A stretch of DNA of 64,000 nucleotides from Nematostella vectensis. Its lineage: Eukaryota; Cnidaria; Anthozoa; Actiniaria; Edwardsiidae. Under the pieces are notes generated by a model. The model was not told where the DNA came from. It made no database searches and saw only the letters and a program-made list of their open reading frames with translations. The stretch spans positions 1,598,001-1,662,000 of the forward strand of contig NC_064034.1 of assembly GCF_932526225.1 (NCBI RefSeq), in the 5' to 3' direction. Made by a program: the position numbers and the translations under genes. Shown here piece after piece: positions 50,601-59,600 of this stretch. The number at the start of each line of letters is the position of its first letter. Position 1 is the first letter of the stretch.

Positions 50601-53600
50601 CAAGAAGTACAACTTACACGTGAGCGAGCTCGTGCGCGATGGTAAAGGCACTACTGAGCCCTGTAACCTCCACGATGGAGCAGCTGCGAGACGGGTTGCA
50701 GACCGTGCCGAGCTCTGCAAGACCTGAAGGTGAACGAATAGCAAATGCATTTGTTAAACAATCTAAGACCAAAATCAAACCGAAAAATCGAAAAATGTTT
50801 ACTAACGCAAGGAAGCACCACTACTTACCTAGAGTGTCGCATTTGCCAGCTGCACGACAGATATCTGTTCTATTAAAACAAAGGACAAAACAAACAATAC
50901 AAATAATTAAAGAAATAACAGTAAGTTCCTTGACGACTCGCCAAAGCTGCCAGGCATTATTCTATCGCATTGCGTTACCTGTTCGTTTACCAAATGCAAC
51001 GTTACGCGCCATGTTTTGTGTTACGCGCCATGTGTAGCGTTACGCGCCATGTGTAGCGTTACGCGCCATGTGTTGTGTTGCGCGCCAAGTGTAGCGTTAC
51101 GCGCCATATGTGGCGTTAGGCGCCATGTGTTGTGTTACGTGCCATGTGTTGCGTTACGTGCCATGTGTTGCGTTACGCGCTATTTTAGATGTTACGCGCC
51201 ATGGGTTGCGTTATGCGCCATGTGTTGCGTTACCTGGTAAGAAGGATTGCCGTATCGAAGTGCCCGGGTTCTTCGTCAGACGGTTTGTTCATCTTTGTTT
51301 GCCATTTGCAGAAGCTTCGCAACGAGCTGGCAGCGTTCGACGTGATTTCCAGCTCCGGCTAAGAAGTCATTAGGTGAACAGAAACGTTAAACCGACGCAA
51401 TAATAAACTCATGGGACTGGTTCGTGGTTCTAAGCTCGTCAAACGCTAAGTAAAACCAACGCAAAAGCCATGAAAATTGAAAGATAGTAACATTGGAACG
51501 TGACAAAAACGCGCTAAAACAACGAAATGATCAAATGATAAAAGAGCTGACGCTAATACCTCTATCTCGAGTAACTAGTGGAAGAAAGGAGACTGAAAAG
51601 GCTCCAACCAGTCGAGTTGACTAAGGATACTTTCTTTAAACTACAGTTCAAACTCTACAGGATGACCCCAAGTTCCCTCCTCTACTTGTTTGCAGATCAA
51701 GGCTACAAACGACTCATCTTGTGAGAGTCTTTTCTGTATTTCATATTTGAGGGCGTTTTTTTATGAAAAAAACTTCACAAAGAAGAACAGACCTCTGAAT
51801 AGTTTATATAAGGCGAGCAAAATCGTTCTGAATTATAAAACTTCAAAGTAGAGAACCGAATATTTGGGACCCTGTACACACCCATAGTGAGGACACAGAA
51901 AGCGGGCAATGCTGGACAACTTTGACAAATCAGAATCGTCTTGAACACCGTAAACAATTAAAAATAAAGTTCAGCCAATGAGAAACGCCGGACGTTGTTT
52001 ATTTGACCTCGTACTTGTAGTCGACCATTTTTGTCTGTCGATTTAGCGTGGGAACACCCTAACCTGATTGGCTGGAACTCAAGCCGAATCTGATTGGTCA
52101 AAGTTTCAGCATGGCCCGCTTTCTGTTTCCTCACTGTAACATCTGCTAGACCAAGAACAAAATGTTAAGTGTGACATTATACATTTGAGTTTATGGATCG
52201 CAGGTGCCACGGAGTTGCCCTAACCATAGAAGTCATATTGGTGTATTGAGAATTACGCAGCATCGGCGTTCGATCGATGCAGATAACTGATAGTGTATAA
52301 TACCCGTATTGTGTGTGAGGCGGTTTGTGTGCGAAATTTGGCTTACAAGGTCTATCTTCTGCACTCGTGTTGTGTGTGAGGTGGTTTCTGTGTAATATAT
52401 GGCTTACAAGGTCTATCTCCAGTATGATAATCTTGACAAGCACGATGTTGATGGAATTCCCGATTGTCTTGTCCCGGTAGATGCGCGCAACCTATAATCA
52501 GTCAAAGCGGTCATCAGAGTCAACAAAACAAAAACACTCGTGAGAGATCTAGAAAACAAAACGACAGATTGGCATCACCGGGATAACACCATGACTTGGC
52601 ACTATGTGATCTCGATCCTAATGGTCATTCAGTCCTTTATTTGTGTTTTAGAACTCAACGGGACTAGCCTGCTAGCCGGCTCTCCAGAGTTTCGGGATTC
52701 CTGTGGAGAACCGGCTAGCAGGCTACAAGGGGACAATCAATATATTCCTTTCTACCCAGTGTCCTTAGCGAACGAAGCCTTGTACTACCTCAACCGTTCT
52801 TATGCCCCGCCCACTTTTCTGTCTCCTTTTTAATAGACGATAAAAATAAATAAAATGATGTAAATATAACTGATAAAAATAAAGAAATATATAATAGGGC
52901 GAAACAATTATTTCCTGAGGTATTGTCACATTTCATTTGATGCTTAGAAAAACGCCTTGACTATATGGGCAGTTGCCTCGAAGCCTCTTAGCTATATAAC
53001 ATATTTTGTTGTTACTTTCATGATAAGCTAGTTCCTTTAGTTTTGAGGTTGACTGCAAGTACGACTGGATTAGAATCTTCTATCTATCTGAGATGCAGAT
53101 GTCTTTTATCAAGTAAATCAGCAGAATTGTGAAATTCGGAGCATAGAGTTTTCACCACTTTTGGTGTGCTCACGGTATTATAAAGCAAAAAAGCAACCAA
53201 CATATAGAGACAGAAAGTATAGGAACATCTAAACGCACAGAATTTAGGTTGATCAATCGTTTTTTTTTTTTTTTTGTGTGTGTGTATGTGTGTGTGTTAA
53301 GGATGGAGGGCATAGTTCGCGAGCGTAAGTTTCATCTAAGCCAGCTAGTGCGGGAAGGGGCATAGAATTGCGTTAATAAGGGCTTAGTAAACTAATCCTC
53401 ATAGCGGTGGAAGGGGGATAGAATTGCGTTAATTAGGGCTTAGTAAACTAATCCTCATAGAATCGGGAGAAAATTAAAAATGATGCTCGAGTTATCATAC
53501 AATTAAGCGAACTTTGAGGGACTTCAAGTCCATTGACTCCTACGAATCCTCTTTCTCAACAGAAAACAAGGGATAAAGATAGGCGATTTAGCGAGTGCTG

Positions 53601-56600
53601 AGGCATTTAGAAAGAGCTTTTAGCCACATATTTTCCCCACGCGTGTACCTCCATAAACCAGACGACACTACACATAGTGACGTCATCAAATTAAGGTCTA
53701 CTCATCTGCGCCCTTTATCCAATTATCAAACACAACAAAAGTAGTGAGCTTCGACGCTCGAAATAAACAACTACACAAGCAATTTAGAGGCTATGACCGA
53801 GGAAGTAGCCCACTGTGATGTGTAGATGGTGAATCAATCAGAAATCACATATGGAACCAAGTGAAACGTATCCCCGCAGTGCGCAAATAACCAAGGATGC
53901 AGCGACGTTTAACACCACATTCCCAACATTCCATCAGTAACATAGTACTATCATAACTTTTCGTTAACGATAGCTGAAAGGCGTTAGGATAACGTAAACA
54001 AAAATCCTTTTAGAGTTTCTAATCCTGTTATCTGAGTCTGGGGTTAGTGGATCTCACAAGAAATAGCTGTGTGAGATAAGAAAGCTGTGAATGAGTGCAA
54101 GGCGCCCAGAAGATAGATCCCACTGGAGGGCAGATTAAGAAACGCGTGCAGGCTTTGTTCTTTAAAAATAATCAGTGACATTTCACATTCGAAGCTTGTG
54201 TTGCTTCTGCTAATCTCTTGTTTTTTTTTAAGGCAGACAAGATGAAAGTGATAAACCGTTCCGTTTTAGTTAATATTCTCAAGATGTGCAATTTACTGAT
54301 AATTCCTACAAGCAGAGAACATGATGAAATATTATAAAATTATTCGTCTTTGATGACCATAAGTACATCTTCCAAGTGGAAAAGTACCACTTAAAGTAAA
54401 TAGAGAGAAATAAAGCTATAAAAACTCACCATTCCCATGATAGTAATGATAAAGCTCTGTAGCTCCGCCTTGCTCGGAAATGCGTCCACCATGGACTTAT
54501 CAGCAGTAACCATGGTCTCCACATAACCTGCCTCTATATACCTCTTGCCCCGACCTCGTGCCTTCCCTCGCGTGTTCGCGCGAGATGGTGCAGGTGGCGA
54601 GTCTGCGTGGGGGTGTGAGGTATTCAGTGGATGATAAGTATCTAAAACAGACATTTTACTTCATTAGTTCATGCGCCCGTAATCTAGCCTTGTGTCCGGC
54701 TTCTCTGGAGTTAGAGCTATGCGACACTGGACACAGATATCCAATATTCAACATAACGAAAAGCAAGCGTTTGTAGCGTTGTAAAGGTGTGTTCTAGAAC
54801 GCCCTTATGACAAAACCTTGCCCCGATTGTGATGTCGGCGATAAAAAAACAGCCTCAATAAAGATCCTAGAGATATGATGATAAAAATAAGGTGCGAATA
54901 ATGAGGTCTCAATCAAATTTTTCACTTAATAAAGGGTAGCGTGCAAATTACTGTCATTGTTGTCGTAACCTTTGCCTTACCAAAGGCACAAAGCTTTTCA
55001 ATCACGTACAAAATTATACGAAACAGTGAAAATTTTACCGCTAGCTCAGAAATACGAACATTGCCACTACTCGGGAAGATTTAGTTTTTAATGTGCTTAA
55101 AAGGCAGTTTCTGTGTGGTGTGCCTTTACTAAGATTGCGGCAACCTTCGCGAGCTCTTTTGAGTCGCCGCCTTGTTGACTTCGTGAGAGTTCCTCTAGCA
55201 TCTGAAAATGGGTGACGAGAAATCCAGTTCCTAGGTGCCCGACTGACTATTTCCCGTTCCACTGATGTCTTAGAGAGACAAACACAAACACAGAAAACGG
55301 AAACATGTAAGACTAGAAATCTCGTGTTCCTTAAAAACACCCAACCCTTCAAATAAACACAAGACTTTGATTGAAATAGAAAAGAATCTGATAGCAGATT
55401 TGAACAAATTAAAAATCGATCCAATTTGGCAAAAGCCATGATATCTTTCTTTCATTCTAATACAACCAATGCACCGAGTTTATCAGGGCAAAAAGAAGAT
55501 GAAGAATGGAAAGGGAATCTGAGTTACGCATGTAAGTGATGCGTAATCAAGTCTGAATCTATATATCTTAGCGTATACTGAGACTTTTTATACATTCTCA
55601 CAGACCACGCTGCGTTCTAACAGCATTATAAGCACCATCGCTTTCCCTTCGGTACGACAGATCCCTATCTGACCATGTTCTCCCTTATCCGCGGGGCATG
55701 ACGGCTCCCTAAAGCAGCCAGTATTAGCCCAGGACCTGCTGTGACTGAGACGTGTTTTAGTTATGGCCATGCTGAGTTTGTCGTCGTCTAGTCGGTGAGG
55801 CACCGTGCGGCTATGTCGTGTTCGCTGCGTGAAGTGCAATCTTACTCGCGCGCTATTTCATGGTAAAGCAACGAGCACAATAAAAAAATGTTTTGACTAT
55901 ATAAGGAGTTGTCAACGTGAAGGAGTGTTTTTCAACGCTAGCGTTAAATTGACATTTCAGCAGAACAGGGTCCAGATAGTCGCGACAAAAACACGTCTAT
56001 ATCCAATCGCAACCAGGACGCGCCTAAATAGCCGCGACCATCAAGGGTCCATACCTAATCACGAGACCAAGAATCGTCAAAAGAGTCGCGACCAGAACTC
56101 GACTTTATAACGGCGTTCCATCACTTGGGGACGACGGCTTTCTTTCTTTTTCTATAACTTCTCAACAGGGATTGTAATAGGAAAATGTCTAAGTCGAGCA
56201 CAAAGCAAAGTTGAGCCATGCTTTTTTTACAGGGCGAGATAAAAGGGTTATTCGAATGCTGTGAGTTTCACGGTTAAGTATCACCTGGTAATTCCAGATA
56301 ATCCCGGCAATACTAACACCTTTAAAAGGTAATTCTCAAGTCAATGTATAGAAGTGGGTGGTCTTAGGTAATGGGCTGAAGAGAACTCTTTACTCAGCCA
56401 CGTCTGATAAGACACCACAAAACACCAAACTTCTACAATAAGATCAAACACGTCTGACAAGACACCAAACTCTACAATAAGACCAAACACGTCTGAAAAG
56501 ACACCAAACTCTTCAATGAGACAAAACACGTCTGACAAGACACCAAACTCTACAATAGAATACAATACGTCTGACAAGACACCATCCAATCACGCCATCT

Positions 56601-59600
56601 TTCCGCGAGGTCTTGGCCAATCAAAAATCACCAAATTCCGTTAGTTTGAGTGACGGAAGCCATACAGCGATAAAGCATTAGAAATTGTTGATGACAGTTG
56701 GCAGAATATCGAGAACCGCAGCAATGGAAACTAACCGATCATTACTCTTGAATACAAACTACTCCCTTGAAAACTAGCCGATTATTACTTTTGAATACAA
56801 ACTACTCCCTTGGAAACTAAGCTATCATTACTTTTGAATATAAACTACTCTCTTGGAAACTAAGCGATCATTACTTTTGAATACAAACTACTCCCTTGGA
56901 AAATAAAGGATTTAATAAAAGGGCAATAGCTTTGAAATTATTCGATCAGCATTAGGAAATGTCTTGCCAGTTCCATGAAATATTCTCTTAATACTATACA
57001 TACAACGGACTGCACTGATAACAGATTCCAGGAAAACAGCGTAGCATAGAATGGTATAAAGGACAGAGATGGGCATCACAGGTATACCAAAGAAATAAAG
57101 GGGCATGACAGGTACACCAAAGAATGGAAAGGATAGTACGGTTATACGATAGACATAGAAAGTATTGGAGGTACACCATAGATTTCTAGCAGTACCGAAG
57201 GCATATCATATATTGTACCAGATAAAATACACGTTATAAAGAATGCCACAGGTAGACCATAGATAGGTAGATGTATGTATCGTAGATAGACTATAGACTG
57301 TTAGCAGAACCACAGGCATTCCACTGAAGCACATGTATCAGAGACAGTCCACAGGAATACTGGCAAGAATACCACATGTAAACCATAATATAGATAGATA
57401 TCCATCGGGGATAGACCCTAGATTGCTAGCCGTACCACAGGTATACCTTGGACTTGTAGGAATACCGCAGCTATACCACGAATAGTGCCATTACACCATA
57501 AGAACGTATTGGGCGATCCGCACGTTATGGCATGCATGAATTCCCAAGTCGCACTCGCCTTGGCTCGTCAAGAAGCCTTTCGGAGCCTACGATCCTGACC
57601 AACACCATACGCAGACTCAATACCATATGCGACCAGCTTTGAGCCTACGATCCTGATCAATATCATACGCAGACCCAACGCCATATGCGATCAGATTTGA
57701 GTCTACGGACCTGACCAACACCATACGCAGACTCAACACCATATGTGACCAGATTTGAGTCTACGGACCTGACCAACACCATACGCAGAATCAACGCCAT
57801 TTGTGACCAGATTTGAGTCTACGGACCTGACCAACACCATACGCAGAATCAACGCCATTTGCGACCAGATTTGAGTCTACGGACCTGAGCAACACCATAA
57901 GCAGAATCAACGCCATATGTGACCAGATTTGAGTCTACGGAGCTGACCAACACCATATGAAGAATCAAGGCCATATGCGACTGAGCCTATGATCCTGACC
58001 AACACCATACGCAGACTCAACACCATATGCGACCAGATTTGAGCCTACGATTCTGACCAACACCATACGCAGACTCAACGCCATATGCGACCAGATTTGA
58101 GTCTACGGACCTGACCAACACCATACGCAGAATCAACGCCATTTGTGACCAGATTTGAGTCTACGGACCTGACCAACACCATACGCAGAATCAACGCCAT
58201 TTGCGACCAGATTTGAGTCTACGGACCTGAGCAACACCATAAGCAGAATCAACGCCATATGTGACCAGATTTGAGTCTACGGAGCTGACCAACACCATAT
58301 GAAGAATCAAGGCCATATGCGACCAGATTTGAGCCTATGATCCTGACCAACACCATACGCAGACTCAACACCATATGCGACCAGATTTGAGCCTACGATT
58401 CTGACCAACACCATACGCAGACTCAACGCCATATGCGACCAGATTTGAGTCTACGGACCTGACCAACACCATACGCAGAATCAACGCCATTTGTGACCAG
58501 ATTTGAGTCTACGGATCTGACCAACACCATACGCAGAATCAACGCCATTTGCGACCAGATTTGAGTCTACGGACCTGAGCAACACCATAAGCAGAATCAA
58601 CGCCATATGTGACCAGATTTGAGTCTACGGAGCTGACCAACACCATATGAAGAATCAAGGCCATATGCGACCAGATTTGAGCCTATGATCCTGACCAACA
58701 CCATACGCAGACTCAACACCATATGCGACCAGATTTGAGCCTACGATTCTGACCAACACCATACGCAGACTCAACGCCATATGCGACCAGATTTGAGCCT
58801 ACGATCCTGACCAACACCATACGCAGAATCAACGCCATTTGCGACCAGATTTGAGTCTACCGACCTGACCAACACCATACGCGGACTCAATACCATATAC
58901 GACCAGATTTGAGCATACGATTCTGATCAACACTATACGCCAGATATATATACCAGATATACCAGATTTGGCGCACAGTGGTGTCTAGGCACGGCAAGTC
59001 GTGCGAGGACGATTATCGCGAGCACTTTGACGCGCGTTCGTCATCTATAAATAGCGCGTGCGATCTATACTACACCTGCCCCTAGTGTGGCCGCCTGAAC
59101 ATCTTTGTTGGAGTGGGCTATGACAACTCACGCTATACAAGAGCAACAGAGGTTAAGCATCACAAGATCGCCCAGCGTTAGATACAAAGGAGAGTTTGAG
59201 AGCAGTCACAAGATCGCACAGCGTTAGATACAAAGGAGAGTTTGAGAGCAGTCACAAGATCGCCCAGCGTTAGATACAAAGGAGAGTTTGAGAGCAGTCA
59301 CAAAATCGCCCAGCGTTAGATACAAAGGAGAGTTTCAGAGCAGTCACAAGATCGTTAAATACAAAGAAAAGTTTGAGAGCAGTCACAACATCGACCGGCA
59401 CTACATTCAAAGGAGAGTTTGAGAGCAGAGCTAATCGAGCTGAATCTGATATCGAAGCATGATAGAAACTTGTTAATTTCTTCCCGCGTCAAATTTGAAA
59501 TGCTAGGTTAGTATTTTCCTAATCAGAAATTCTGCACATTTTACTTGGAAAAAGGACTGACCGCTGCTTATTTCATAACATTCACACAGTATCAAAAATC

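Noticed and set aside
51016-51373. Cys-rich plus-strand frames (CVALRAMC repeats)
   Set aside because: They are readings of the 19-bp array and antisense of exon 6.
55041-55839. Extra prodomain exon in intron 3
   Set aside because: Frames here have no prodomain words, and exons 3 and 4 already join in phase to give a continuous prodomain.
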